This document shows positions 16,105-25,143 of a DNA stretch of 64,000 nucleotides, piece after piece; the stretch's first letter is position 1; the number at the start of each line of letters is the position of its first letter. Source of the stretch: Candidatus Binatia bacterium. Lineage in GTDB: Bacteria > Desulfobacterota > Binatia > Bin18. Both the position numbers and the translations under genes were made by a program. The DNA is taken from assembly GCA_022820725.1 (NCBI GenBank), contig JAJEFA010000014.1:310001-374000 (forward strand). Direction: 5' to 3'. The notes below the pieces were generated by a model that did no database searches, was not told where the DNA came from, and saw only the letters and a program-made list of their open reading frames with translations.

Positions 16105-17787
16105 ATGGATAACAAGAGTCTCCTCGCTATTGTCCTCTGTATCCTCATTCTTATCGGGTATCAGTCACTGATCTCCTATCTTTACCCGCCGCCTGACCCT
16201 CTCCAGCCCCAGGCTCCGCAGCCGTTAGTCGGCTCGGAATCAGCCACCCCTGCAGATCAACAGACCCCTCTCCTTGTGGAACGCCGCCAGAGCGATGTTA
16301 AAAAAGAAGAACAGACTGCTGGTCTGCCCCAGCCCGCCTCAACAGCTCCCCCTACTCCCGTTGAACGGGACATCATAGTTGAAACAGATGCCTATATTGC
16401 TGTTTTTACTTCCATGGGCGGACGTATCAAAAGTTTCCAACTCAAACAGTATCCAGTGACGCTCAGCCCAGACAGTCCGCTGTTGGAAATGGTCACCCCC
16501 GGAACCTATGGAGAGCTGCCCTTCGTCCTGAGTCTGAGCGGCAAAAATATCACTCTCAGTGATAATATACTGCCGTATACCGTCGAGGGGGTCGCCGCGG
16601 GAGAACAGCTCCTTGTGCCGGCGGGAGATCACAAAGACCTCGTGTTCAGAGGGTCGCTGGCGAACGGGACAACTTTTACCAAAACCTTTACGTTTTCCGG
16701 AGAAGGGTACGGCATAGGTCTCAGCGTCGATGTCGCGCATATTCCTTTTCAGGCTTCTGCTCTCTCTTTATCCTGGCTCGAAGGCTCACGTTCAGAAGGG
16801 AAATCCGCCTATTATGACGTCTACGGGCCGGTTGCGCTGATTGGTCGGACCTTTGAATATGAAAACGCCTGGGATTGGGAAGCCGGGGACTCATACGGGC
16901 CGGGGGATATTCGTTGGGCTGGGTTCACAAACAGTTATTTCTTGGCCGGTATGATGCCGCAGGACATCGAAACGGCCCAACTCTTCTTTCGTGATGAAGA
17001 CGAGACCCTGGAAACACGCCTCTCGACTTCCTGGAACGGAGAGACCGTATTCTACACCCTATATGTCGGTCCGAAGGATACAGATGCCCTGAATGCGGTT
17101 GACCCGGCCTTTGACCGGGCCATCGACTTTGGCTGGTCCCACTTTATTGCCCGGCCGTTAGTCTCGTTGCTGAGACTCCTCTATGATGTGACCGGAAATT
17201 ACGGCATTGCTATTATCCTACTGACCGTCCTCGTTAAACTGGTGTTCTTCCCGCTCAGTAATAAAAGCTTTCGGTCTATGTCGGCGATGAAGAAACTCCA
17301 GCCGCAGATGGAACGACTCCGCGAGCAATATAAGGACGATCGACAAAAGCTGAACCAGGAAATGATGGAACTGTATAAGCGGTACGAAGTGAATCCGCTC
17401 GGTGGGTGTCTCCCCATGATCGTACAGCTCCCGGTGTTCATCGGCCTGTACCAGGGGCTTTTGTACGCCATTGAATTGAGACAAGCCCCATTTTTCGGCT
17501 GGATTGAAGACCTCTCTCAGCCAGACCGCTTGGGCGCGCTGGCCATTCCTTTCGTTGATCCTCCGGGTATCCCGGTACTGACCTTGCTTATGGGGGGATC
17601 AATGATCATCCAGCAGATGATGATGCCAACCCCCGGAGATCCGATCCAGCAGAAGATGATGCTCCTGATGCCGGTCATCTTTACGGTGATGTTCATTAAT
17701 TTTCCAGCCGGACTAGTGCTGTACTGGCTTATCAATAATATCCTGAGTGTCGCTCAGCAGCACTGGTACACAAAAACGTATGGATAA
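16105..17787 (+). CDS. yidC: Membrane protein insertase YidC
   Basis: This 560-residue insertase inserts inner-membrane proteins with or without SecYEG. It has an N-terminal TM (LLAIVLCILILIGYQSLISYLY), a Pro-rich linker, and the Gram-negative-type periplasmic P1 domain (residues about 90-340). The conserved C-terminal core follows (NYGIAIILLTVLVKLVFFPLSNKSF, MKKLQPQMERLREQYKDDRQKLNQEMMELYKRYEVNPLGGCLPM, FINFPAGLVLYWLINNILSVAQQ). The large P1 domain supports a diderm cell. A palindromic element begins at its stop codon. Confidence 0.97.
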   Translation: MDNKSLLAIVLCILILIGYQSLISYLYPPPDPLQPQAPQPLVGSESATPADQQTPLLVERRQSDVKKEEQTAGLPQPASTAPPTPVERDIIVETDAYIAVFTSMGGRIKSFQLKQYPVTLSPDSPLLEMVTPGTYGELPFVLSLSGKNITLSDNILPYTVEGVAAGEQLLVPAGDHKDLVFRGSLANGTTFTKTFTFSGEGYGIGLSVDVAHIPFQASALSLSWLEGSRSEGKSAYYDVYGPVALIGRTFEYENAWDWEAGDSYGPGDIRWAGFTNSYFLAGMMPQDIETAQLFFRDEDETLETRLSTSWNGETVFYTLYVGPKDTDALNAVDPAFDRAIDFGWSHFIARPLVSLLRLLYDVTGNYGIAIILLTVLVKLVFFPLSNKSFRSMSAMKKLQPQMERLREQYKDDRQKLNQEMMELYKRYEVNPLGGCLPMIVQLPVFIGLYQGLLYAIELRQAPFFGWIEDLSQPDRLGALAIPFVDPPGIPVLTLLMGGSMIIQQMMMPTPGDPIQQKMMLLMPVIFTVMFINFPAGLVLYWLINNILSVAQQHWYTKTYG

Positions 17788-17842
17788 AAAGCGTAAACGC
17801 GTCTTCCAATAACGTACAGATGCTGGACACGTTTACGCTTTT
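17787..17842 (+). repeat. Palindromic element copy 2, between yidC and jag
   Basis: Arms of 17 nt (AAAAGCGTAAACGCGTC at 17787-17803; GACACGTTTACGCTTTT at 17826-17842) match at 16 positions. The centre keeps TTCCAAT and GATGCTGG. The element begins at the last base of the yidC stop codon, and 17 bp separate it from the jag start. The transcript would fold here, so it might modulate yidC-jag coupling. Confidence 0.9.
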
Positions 17843-17859
17843 CGAAGAGGAAAGACACC

Positions 17860-18654
17860 ATGAGTGCAGTTGAAGCGGAAGGATCGACGATAGAAGCGGC
17901 GGTTGCAGCAGCCCTGACCCAACTCCAAGCGGACAGAGAGCAGGTTGAAATAGAAATCCTCTCTCAGGCCACAAGGGGTTTCCTCGGTATTGGTGGGAAG
18001 AAGGCACGCGTTCGGGCGACGCTGAGAAATCCTGTTTCGGTTCAGGAGCCCGAACCTGCATCTCCGGCCGGTATTGACAAATCTTCTCAGGAGAGAGGGA
18101 GAGGGGCACGCCGGCGTGCTCCTTCTGGAGAATCAGCCGCTCGGCCCATTCCCGTTTCCAAGGAAACAGGAGAAAATGCCTGCCAGATACTCTCAGAAAC
18201 CCTGCGTCTCATGGGCGTAGAGGCTCCAGTCTCGCTCAATGTCCAAGGGGCAGAAGCCGTTATCAATCTTGAGGATACCGTCGATGGCTTACTCATTGGG
18301 CGGAAGGGGCAGACGCTTGACGCCCTGGAATATCTGCTCAACCGTATGGTCGCCCGTGGAGAAGAGGAAGAGGCGCACCTCATCTTGGACGCCGAGGGCT
18401 ACCGTGAACGTCGCCGCCAGAGTCTTGAAAGTCTGGCCCTCCGCTTGAGCGAGCGGGCCAAGCGGCGGCGGAAGACCGTTACCCTGAATCCGCTGAGTCC
18501 CCGAGACCGTCGCGTCGTCCATTTGGCGCTTGAAGACGACCCACTGGTGGTGACAAAAAGCATGGGTCGTGGGTATTTTCGTCGTCTCTCTATTGTTCCC
18601 GAGGAAGCTGGCAGTCCTCGCCGTGATCGAGATCGGCGGACGGCTCGCTCATGA
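17860..18654 (+). CDS. jag: Jag/KhpB RNA-binding protein
   Basis: This 264-residue protein has three parts in order. The Jag_N domain is at 1-55 (STIEAAVAAALTQL, RGFLGIGGKKARV). A basic linker follows, then a KH domain (VINLEDTVDGLLIGRKGQTLDALEYLLNRM) and an R3H domain (SLALRLSERAKRRRKTVTLNPLSPRDRRVVHLAL). KhpB-type proteins bind RNA and influence cell division and envelope synthesis. GAGGAAAGA precedes the ATG, directly after the palindromic element. mnmE follows 6 nt later. Confidence 0.95.
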   Translation: MSAVEAEGSTIEAAVAAALTQLQADREQVEIEILSQATRGFLGIGGKKARVRATLRNPVSVQEPEPASPAGIDKSSQERGRGARRRAPSGESAARPIPVSKETGENACQILSETLRLMGVEAPVSLNVQGAEAVINLEDTVDGLLIGRKGQTLDALEYLLNRMVARGEEEEAHLILDAEGYRERRRQSLESLALRLSERAKRRRKTVTLNPLSPRDRRVVHLALEDDPLVVTKSMGRGYFRRLSIVPEEAGSPRRDRDRRTARS

Positions 18655-18660
18655 CCTGTT

Positions 18661-20112
18661 GTGTACGAGCATGATACGATTGCCGCTATTGCGACTCCCC
18701 CAGGCCAGGGCGGGATCGCCGTCATCCGAATCAGTGGCGCGGACGCAGAAAGAATAGTCAGACAGCTCTTTCTCCCCCGAACGTCTTGGGAAAAACTTCA
18801 TTCTCACCATTTCTATCTTGGAAAGGTTCAGGACCAGCCGAACGGTCGGCCAATTGATCAGGCCGGCCTGATCCTGATGCGCCCCCCACACAGCTATACT
18901 GGTGAGCATATAGCGGAATTGCACCTCCATGGCGGCAGTTTCCTGACTCGCCGGGTATTGGAAGCGATCCTCAATCAGGGAGTTCGGCTCGCCCAGCCCG
19001 GTGAGTTTACAAAACGCGCCTTTCTCAACGGTCGTCTCGATCTCATACAGGCCGAGGCTGTGCTCGACCTCATTCACGCAAATAATGAGACGGGTTTACA
19101 TCTTGCCTGGGAGGACCTGTCAGGCCGACTCTCCCAAACGTGTTCAGCCATTCGGGACCGCCTCATTACCCAGACAGCCTACCTGGAAGCTTTTATCGAT
19201 TTCCCCGAAGACGATATCCCTGAACACAGCCAACAGGAGCTCAGCTCAGCCTTCTCTTCAATTCGGAGCGATATAGAGACGCTTGCAACGACTTTTTCCC
19301 AAGGAAAGGTCTATCGCGACGGGATCAGGACCCCTATTATTGGGAAGCCGAATGTCGGTAAGTCGAGCCTGCTCAACCTGCTGGCAGGTACAGAGCGGGC
19401 CATTGTCACCCAGGTCCCAGGTACAACACGGGATGTGCTTGAGGAAACCGTGATCGTGAACGGGATTCCCCTCGTTGTGCGGGACACTGCTGGGATTCGT
19501 CTGGCAACGGATGAGATTGAGAAGATCGGCATTGAACGTAGCCTGTCCAGCATTGAACAGGCAGAGATTATTTTAGCACTTTTCGATCTCTCCCGGCCGT
19601 TCGATGCTGATGACGCCCTCATCTGTGAAAAGATCAAAGGCAAGAAGTTTGTCCTAGTGGGGAATAAGAGTGACCTCCCTCAGAAATTTGATGTGACCGA
19701 CCTGTTAGGTAGTCTGGATACTGAAGCGCCTCAAAGAGGAGACGTGTCCTCCAAATCACACAAAGCTGTTGACACGTTTCCTCTTCTTCACATCGCCGCA
19801 CTGTATGGTACTGGGATAGACGACTTAGGAGACAGAATACGAGAGATCGCTCTGGGGAAGAAGCAATCTGGAGGAGAAGGTGAAGGACCGTATAAGGGTG
19901 TTATGATTACGAAAATACGGCATAAAGTTGCTCTTGAAAAAGCGACGGAAAGCCTCAAGTGTGCAGAGCAGGGGTTGGCGACAGGCCTCCCCCTTGACCT
20001 GATCGCTGTTGATCTCCGCGCCAGCCTTGACCATATTGGCACAATAACGGGCCAAGTCAGCACCGAGGAGATACTCGACCGCGTGTTTCAAGATTTCTGC
20101 ATTGGGAAATAG
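18661..20112 (+). CDS. mnmE: tRNA modification GTPase MnmE carrying a palindromic insert in its G domain
   Basis: With MnmG this enzyme makes the cmnm5/nm5 side chain at wobble U34. In order it has an N-terminal folate-binding domain (DTIAAIATPPGQGGIAVIRISG), a helical domain, and a G domain with P-loop GKPNVGKSSLLN, G2/G3 GTTRD and DTAGIR, and G4 GNKSD. The C-terminus FCIGK carries the catalytic Cys. The start is GTG. Between G4 and the G5-region SA-like motif (HIAALYGTGID) lies an extra RGDVSSKSHKAVDTFPL block from a 52-bp palindrome, at residues about 359-375. The frame is otherwise intact, so the protein is probably functional. Confidence 0.95.
   Translation: MYEHDTIAAIATPPGQGGIAVIRISGADAERIVRQLFLPRTSWEKLHSHHFYLGKVQDQPNGRPIDQAGLILMRPPHSYTGEHIAELHLHGGSFLTRRVLEAILNQGVRLAQPGEFTKRAFLNGRLDLIQAEAVLDLIHANNETGLHLAWEDLSGRLSQTCSAIRDRLITQTAYLEAFIDFPEDDIPEHSQQELSSAFSSIRSDIETLATTFSQGKVYRDGIRTPIIGKPNVGKSSLLNLLAGTERAIVTQVPGTTRDVLEETVIVNGIPLVVRDTAGIRLATDEIEKIGIERSLSSIEQAEIILALFDLSRPFDADDALICEKIKGKKFVLVGNKSDLPQKFDVTDLLGSLDTEAPQRGDVSSKSHKAVDTFPLLHIAALYGTGIDDLGDRIREIALGKKQSGGEGEGPYKGVMITKIRHKVALEKATESLKCAEQGLATGLPLDLIAVDLRASLDHIGTITGQVSTEEILDRVFQDFCIGK
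19734..19785 (+). repeat. Palindromic element copy 3, in frame inside mnmE
   Basis: The arms AAGAGGAGACGTGTC (19734-19748) and GACACGTTTCCTCTT (19771-19785) differ at one position. The centre starts with CTCCAA as in other copies. It is translated as RGDVSSKSHKAVDTFPL, in the same frame as copies 1 and 4. Confidence 0.92.
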
Positions 20113-20122
20113 GTAAAGACCC

Positions 20123-22042
20123 ATGGACTATGATGTTATCGTTGTTGGCGCTGGCCATGCCGGGATCGAGGCGGCATTGGCGGCAGCACGTCTCGGCAGT
20201 AAGACCCTGATGCTGACGCTGAACCTTGATCACATCGGTCAGATGTCATGCAATCCTGCCATTGGAGGGATGGGCAAAAGCCATTTGGTGCGGGAGATTG
20301 ACGCGCTTGGTGGAGAGATGGCTCGCGCTATTGATGAGACGGGCATTCAGTTCCGTGTCTTGAACACGCGCAAGGGGCCAGCCGTTCGCGCGACGCGTGC
20401 CCAAGCGGACAAGGCTCTCTACCGGCAGCGTATGAAGAGAGTGGTGGAAACCACACCCAACCTCACCCTGCGCCAGGGCAGTGTGGAACGCCTCAGGGTT
20501 GAAAGAGGAAGCGTGTCCTCCAATAGACATGAGATGCTGGACACGTTTCCTCTTCAGAACAGCAGCGTTAGAGGGGTGATCACTCAGATAGGCGAGTCCT
20601 TCTCAGCACAGACCGTTATTCTGACGACCGGAACCTTTCTCAAGGGTCTCATACACGTTGGTCTCAAAAATTATGCAGCGGGACGGGCAGGGGATTTTGC
20701 CGTTGAAGGATTAAGCAGCCATCTGAGCGAGCTTGGTTTTCATATTGGTCGGCTCAAAACCGGCACCTGTCCGCGCTTGGACAAGCGAACCATCAATTAC
20801 GGCATTTTGGAACCACAGTATGGAGATACCCCTCCACCTGCCTTATCCTTTTCAACGGAAGTAATCGTCCAGGAACAATTGCCGTGTCATATGACGTATA
20901 CGAATGAGAAAACGCACCAGATCATTGCCGCAGGACTTGATCGCTCACCCCTGTATTCCGGTGTGATTGAAGGCAGAGGGCCGCGCTATTGTCCATCAAT
21001 TGAGGATAAAGTCATTCGTTTTCAGGAGAAGCCGCGTCACCAGATTTTTCTCGAGCCAGAAGGGCGGGATACCGTCGAAGTCTATCCAAACGGTCTTTCC
21101 ACAAGTCTGCCACTGGATGTACAGCTCGCCATGGTCCGTTCAATACAAGGGCTGGAGGACGCAGAGATCATGCGCCCCGGCTATGCCATTGAATATGACT
21201 ACGCCGACCCGACCCAGCTCACACAGACCTTGGAAACCAAGCTCATATCGGGCCTCTACTTCGCCGGTCAGATTAACGGGACGACGGGCTATGAGGAGGC
21301 CGCGGCACAAGGAATAATGGCCGGAATCAACGCGACAATGAAGGTTCGAGGCGAAACCCCGCTCATTTTTTCCCGGGATCAAGCCTATATAGGCGTTCTT
21401 ATAGACGATCTGGTCACGAAAGGAGTAGGAGGGGAGCCCTACCGGATGTTTACTTCTCGTGCTGAGCATCGTCTGTTACTCAGGGAAGACAATGCAGATG
21501 TGAGGCTGAGCGAATTCGGACGGAGAATCGGGCTCATCGATGAAAGATCGGCCGAGCGGACGCTCAGGAAAAAAGAAGAAATTGCCCAGGAAGTTCGACG
21601 TCTGGAGGAGACTGTACTGACCCCAAACGAGGCAGTGAATACCCAACTATCGGCTTTAGGTACGGCAGAGCTCAAAACGCCGACATCACTCGCGAAATTA
21701 CTACGCCGGCCTGAATTGTCCTTCGGAGACGTCCAGTCTATCAGCCCGTCGCCCACCCCCCTCTCCACGGGGGCTGGGGCTGAAGTGGAGATAGAGGTCA
21801 AGTATTCCGGCTATATACGCCGTCAGGAAGAAGGGGTAAACAGGGTCCGGCATATGGAAGAGGCCCTTATTCCGAGTGGGATTGATTACACGGATGTCCA
21901 GGGTCTCTCAAACGAAGCCAAAGAAAAACTCCTGGCCTTGCGTCCCCGCTCGCTGGGTCAAGCGTCGCGTATCCCAGGGGTAACGCCCGCGGCCGTGTCG
22001 TTATTGGCCATTCACCTGAAACGCACTGGGGCTGCCGTGTGA
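20123..22042 (+). CDS. mnmG: tRNA uridine-5-carboxymethylaminomethyl modification enzyme MnmG (GidA) carrying a palindromic insert
   Basis: This 639-residue FAD protein is the partner of MnmE. Motifs are [21 protein letters not shown] (FAD), [68 protein letters not shown] and [20 protein letters not shown]. Between VERLRVE and VRGVITQIG, where homologues have a short beta-turn, is the extra block [17 protein letters not shown], from a palindrome at 20504-20553 (residues about 128-144). A second, proline-rich extra stretch ([12 protein letters not shown]) lies near residue 545. It overlaps rsmG by 4 nt. Confidence 0.96.
   Translation: MDYDVIVVGAGHAGIEAALAAARLGSKTLMLTLNLDHIGQMSCNPAIGGMGKSHLVREIDALGGEMARAIDETGIQFRVLNTRKGPAVRATRAQADKALYRQRMKRVVETTPNLTLRQGSVERLRVERGSVSSNRHEMLDTFPLQNSSVRGVITQIGESFSAQTVILTTGTFLKGLIHVGLKNYAAGRAGDFAVEGLSSHLSELGFHIGRLKTGTCPRLDKRTINYGILEPQYGDTPPPALSFSTEVIVQEQLPCHMTYTNEKTHQIIAAGLDRSPLYSGVIEGRGPRYCPSIEDKVIRFQEKPRHQIFLEPEGRDTVEVYPNGLSTSLPLDVQLAMVRSIQGLEDAEIMRPGYAIEYDYADPTQLTQTLETKLISGLYFAGQINGTTGYEEAAAQGIMAGINATMKVRGETPLIFSRDQAYIGVLIDDLVTKGVGGEPYRMFTSRAEHRLLLREDNADVRLSEFGRRIGLIDERSAERTLRKKEEIAQEVRRLEETVLTPNEAVNTQLSALGTAELKTPTSLAKLLRRPELSFGDVQSISPSPTPLSTGAGAEVEIEVKYSGYIRRQEEGVNRVRHMEEALIPSGIDYTDVQGLSNEAKEKLLALRPRSLGQASRIPGVTPAAVSLLAIHLKRTGAAV
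20504..20553 (+). repeat. Palindromic element copy 4, in frame inside mnmG
   Basis: The arms AGAGGAAGCGTGTCC (20504-20518) and GGACACGTTTCCTCT (20539-20553) differ at one position. The centre reads TCCAATAGACATGAGATGCT, close to the family consensus. It is translated as [17 protein letters not shown]. Confidence 0.92.
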
Positions 22043-22707
22043 TGGATAAAGAATCCTACTCTCTCTTAGAGCAGGGCGCAGAGACGTTACGAATACCGCT
22101 TACTCCACAGTCCCTCCGCACTTTATCCCTATATATAGATGAACTTCAGCGCTGGGCTCAGGTCTTCAATCTTGTCGGCCAGTATGATGCAAAAAAAATT
22201 ATTCGGAAGCATATTCTTGACTCTCTCGCCTTTTCACACGTTCTTCCGGGGCAGGGTATTTTTGCCGACCTTGGGAGTGGGGCCGGGTTTCCAGGCTTCG
22301 TACTTGGCATAACCGGGCAGGAGCGGGAGGTCTTCCTCATCGAGACACGAAGGAAAAGAGCAAACTTTCTGAAACAGGCTGTCAGGACAACAGGCGTAGA
22401 GAATATACGCGTATTTGAAGGGAGAGCTGAAGAGTTCGCACTACAGGATAGGGGCTCCGCTCGGTTCGATACTGTTGTCACACGGGCAACCTGGGATATT
22501 ACTCACTTCCTGACCCTCTGCCTTCCGATTGTGAAGAAAGGTGGCTATGCGGTAGCAATGCGAGGCCCCCGTAGGAAAGGCGGTGGAGCAGGAGAAGACC
22601 GCTCTTCTCATGACAGCTTTGTACAAGAGGCCATAAGTGAATACCGTCTCCCCTTTGGTGAAGGAGACAGATATGCCCTCTTTTTCAGAAAGAAATGTTT
22701 CACGTGA
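22039..22707 (+). CDS. rsmG: 16S rRNA (guanine-527 N7) methyltransferase
   Basis: This 222-residue protein, also called GidB, has motif [22 protein letters not shown], the SAM loop [17 protein letters not shown] and the post-I segment [16 protein letters not shown], then TRATW. It methylates N7 of G527 in 16S rRNA. The start overlaps the mnmG stop in an ATGATG/TGATGG arrangement. Its last codons (KCFT) are the left part of a parS site. Confidence 0.95.
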   Translation: MMDKESYSLLEQGAETLRIPLTPQSLRTLSLYIDELQRWAQVFNLVGQYDAKKIIRKHILDSLAFSHVLPGQGIFADLGSGAGFPGFVLGITGQEREVFLIETRRKRANFLKQAVRTTGVENIRVFEGRAEEFALQDRGSARFDTVVTRATWDITHFLTLCLPIVKKGGYAVAMRGPRRKGGGAGEDRSSHDSFVQEAISEYRLPFGEGDRYALFFRKKCFT

Positions 22708-22711
22708 CACA
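22696..22711. promoter_or_regulatory. parS centromere site 1
   Basis: TGTTTCACGTGACACA matches the universal parS consensus TGTTTCACGTGAAACA at 15 of 16 positions. It overlaps the end of rsmG and lies about 100 bp before parA. Confidence 0.9.
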
Positions 22712-22722
22712 TTTGTCCGTCA

Positions 22723-22738
22723 TGTTTCACGTGACACA
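22723..22738. promoter_or_regulatory. parS centromere site 2
   Basis: It is identical to site 1 (TGTTTCACGTGACACA), with the same single departure from consensus, 27 bp away centre to centre. The pair would nucleate ParB spreading close to its own operon. Confidence 0.9.
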
Positions 22739-22809
22739 TGGCTCAATTCCTTCCCCAACCAACAGAGAATACACGACATTCTCTATAATCTTCCCTTGTT
22801 TCCGGGAAT

Positions 22810-23709
22810 ATGCTACTGAACCCTGTGGCCAGGACCATTTGTATAGCGAATCGGAAGGGTGGGGTGGGGAAGACCACGACTGCTATCAACCTTGCGGCCG
22901 CCATAGGTATATCTGGAGCAAAAACCCTCCTTATTGACTGTGATCCTCAGGGGAATGCCTCCAGTGGTGTAGGTGCTCGTCCTGACGAGAATACGGCGAC
23001 CATTTATCAGATCCTCCTCGGGGAGTGTACGCTCCAGGAGGCGGTTCAAAAGACAGCCATTGAAAAACTCGACGTTCTTCCCGCCAATCATGACCTGATA
23101 GGAGCGGAAGTTGAACTCCTCAACATCGAAGACAGAGAATATCGCCTGCGGACTCTTATTCGGCAATATGGCTCTGTCTATCGCTATATTTTTCTCGATT
23201 GTCCACCCTCGCTCGGCCTCCTCACCGTGAATGCTCTGACTGCGGCAGATAGCGTCCTCATCCCCCTCCAGTGCGAGTACTACGCCCTTGAGGGGCTACG
23301 GTCACTGATAGAGACACTCGACATCATTCGTGAGAGACTCAATCCGGACCTCGCCATTGAAGGTCTCTTGCTGACGATGTTCGACGCGCGCAATCGACTC
23401 TGCCACCAAGTCGCCGAAGAGATACGGGAATTCTTTCCGCAATACGTCTTTGAATCTATTATCCCCCGCAATGTCCGGTTAAGTGAGAGTCCCAGCCACG
23501 GTCTTCCTATTCTCTTGTACGATCCGTCTTGTCGAGGTGCGAAGAGTTATATGGACCTTGCCCAGGAGATGCTCAGGCGAGAACCCGAAGAGTGGATTCA
23601 GGCAGAGAGAGATTTTGGTTCCACAACAACGGTTGCAGCAACACCAGATGCTCACACAACACTGAGCGTTCGCTCACTGGGAGAGGAAGAGGGGGTGAAG
23701 GATGAGTGA
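22810..23709 (+). CDS. parA: Chromosome partitioning ATPase ParA (Soj)
   Basis: This 299-residue ATPase has the deviant Walker A motif RKGGVGKTTTAINLAAAIG, the Walker A' region LLIDCDPQGNASSG, and FLDCPPSLGLLTVNAL. It drives segregation of ParB-bound origins. The C-terminal 40 residues form a variable tail (ERDFGSTTTVAATPDAH). It overlaps parB by 8 nt and sits just downstream of two parS sites. Confidence 0.96.
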   Translation: MLLNPVARTICIANRKGGVGKTTTAINLAAAIGISGAKTLLIDCDPQGNASSGVGARPDENTATIYQILLGECTLQEAVQKTAIEKLDVLPANHDLIGAEVELLNIEDREYRLRTLIRQYGSVYRYIFLDCPPSLGLLTVNALTAADSVLIPLQCEYYALEGLRSLIETLDIIRERLNPDLAIEGLLLTMFDARNRLCHQVAEEIREFFPQYVFESIIPRNVRLSESPSHGLPILLYDPSCRGAKSYMDLAQEMLRREPEEWIQAERDFGSTTTVAATPDAHTTLSVRSLGEEEGVKDE

Positions 23710-24589
23710 CGTTGCCGTACACGTAAAAAGGCGTTCCCTTGGCAGAGGTTTGAGTGCACTGATTCCCAAGGGGACATCACTCGATACTCCGGCCGAGCGT
23801 CAGGTTCCCATTTCCGAAATCCAACCGAATCCCAGACAGCCGCGGCGCTATTTTAATGAAGCGAAGATTGTGGAACTCTCGGAATCCATCCGCAACCAGG
23901 GTATTTTGCAACCGCTGGTGGTCAGGAAAATACCGCAGGGATATGAGTTAATCCTTGGAGAAAGACGTTTTCGTGCAGCACAGCGTGCCCAGCTTGAGCG
24001 CGTTCCAGTTATCGTTAAGGAGGTCAGCGACGCAGAAAGTCTCGAAATGGCGCTGGTCGAAAATATCCAACGCGAGGAACTCACCCCCATAGAAGAGGCT
24101 CTTGCTTACCGGCAGCTTATGGAAGAATTTCATCTCACTCAAGAGCAGGTTGCGCATCGTGTTGGTAAAAGCCGCCCTGTCGTGACCAATCTTCTGCGCG
24201 TTTTGAATCTCCCTGAGGACATAAAAGAGAATGTTGACAAAGGGACTCTCACAGTGGGCCATGCGCGTGCCCTGCTCGCGTTGAATATGCCAGAGCAGCA
24301 ACTGGAGATGGCCCGGCGCATTATGGCAGATGGTCTTTCTGTACGCGCAACAGAAACCCTTGTCTCACAGGCCAATATTATCGAGGGGCCGCCGGTTGAA
24401 TCGTCTGCTCCGGAAAAACCGACGCTTATCCAAAGGACGGATGTTTATCTGAAGGCAGTTGAAGAAGACCTGACCCGAACCCTGGGCACCAAGGTGAGGC
24501 TCGTTTCTCGGAAGAAGGGGGGAAAGATAGAAATTGAATATTATTCCAATGAAGAACTAGAGGGGCTTGTACAGCGCTTAAAAGGATGA
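23702..24589 (+). CDS. parB: Chromosome partitioning protein ParB
   Basis: This 295-residue CTPase clamp loads at parS. The N-terminal segment RRSLGRGLSALIP is the ParA-stimulating region. The CTP-binding ParB/Srx domain has IQPNPRQPRRYF and ELILGERRFRAAQ, followed by ALVENIQREELTPIEEA. The HTH that reads parS follows (TQEQVAHRVGKSRPVVTNLLRVLNLP), then a C-terminal dimerisation domain. It is followed by the F1 ATP synthase operon after 118 bp. Confidence 0.96.
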   Translation: MSDVAVHVKRRSLGRGLSALIPKGTSLDTPAERQVPISEIQPNPRQPRRYFNEAKIVELSESIRNQGILQPLVVRKIPQGYELILGERRFRAAQRAQLERVPVIVKEVSDAESLEMALVENIQREELTPIEEALAYRQLMEEFHLTQEQVAHRVGKSRPVVTNLLRVLNLPEDIKENVDKGTLTVGHARALLALNMPEQQLEMARRIMADGLSVRATETLVSQANIIEGPPVESSAPEKPTLIQRTDVYLKAVEEDLTRTLGTKVRLVSRKKGGKIEIEYYSNEELEGLVQRLKG

Positions 24590-24707
24590 AAAGAAAAGGG
24601 GCGCAAAGAAAGGGAAGCTGGAAGAAGCATTATTCCTACTTGTTCCTTTATATTGTGTTTGATCCAGTTTTGACTTTGCATTTCTATCGATAGGAGACCT
24701 TTTTTCG

Positions 24708-25142
24708 GTGCTTTCTTTCCCACCAGACTGGACTTTTATAGCCCAAATCATTCTTTTTCTTATTGTTTGGGTCTGCTTACGCCGTTTTCTGTTCGAGCCT
24801 AACCTTGCGGTGCTCAAGACGCGGGCACAGCGGACGGAGGGAGCAATGCGAGAAGCGGTGACAGTCAAGGCAGAAGCCGAGTCTATGGACGAACAGTATC
24901 AAACCCGACTCGCCACCTCCCGGGCGGAAGCACGGCAACGAGTCGACGCTATCTATAAAGACGCGGAAGACCAAGCGCGCTCAGTGGTTGAGGCAGCACA
25001 GAAAGAAGCCGAACAATCCATTGCCAACGTCCGAGCCAGCCTCTCTGAGGATATTCAGCGCACCCGCCAAAGTCTTGAAGCGCAGGTTGGTCAATTTGCC
25101 GATGAAATAAGCGAAAAACTCCTGGAAAGACCTCTCTCCTAG
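24708..25142 (+). CDS. atpF': ATP synthase subunit b' (AtpF')
   Basis: The 144-residue protein starts at GTG. It has one N-terminal TM helix (WTFIAQIILFLIVWVCLRRFLF, then PNLAVLKTR) and a long charged coiled coil. Two consecutive b-type genes imply a heterodimeric b'b peripheral stalk, as in cyanobacteria, purple bacteria and many deltaproteobacteria. The gene precedes atpF with a 1-nt gap. Confidence 0.92.
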   Translation: MLSFPPDWTFIAQIILFLIVWVCLRRFLFEPNLAVLKTRAQRTEGAMREAVTVKAEAESMDEQYQTRLATSRAEARQRVDAIYKDAEDQARSVVEAAQKEAEQSIANVRASLSEDIQRTRQSLEAQVGQFADEISEKLLERPLS

Positions 25143-25143
25143 T

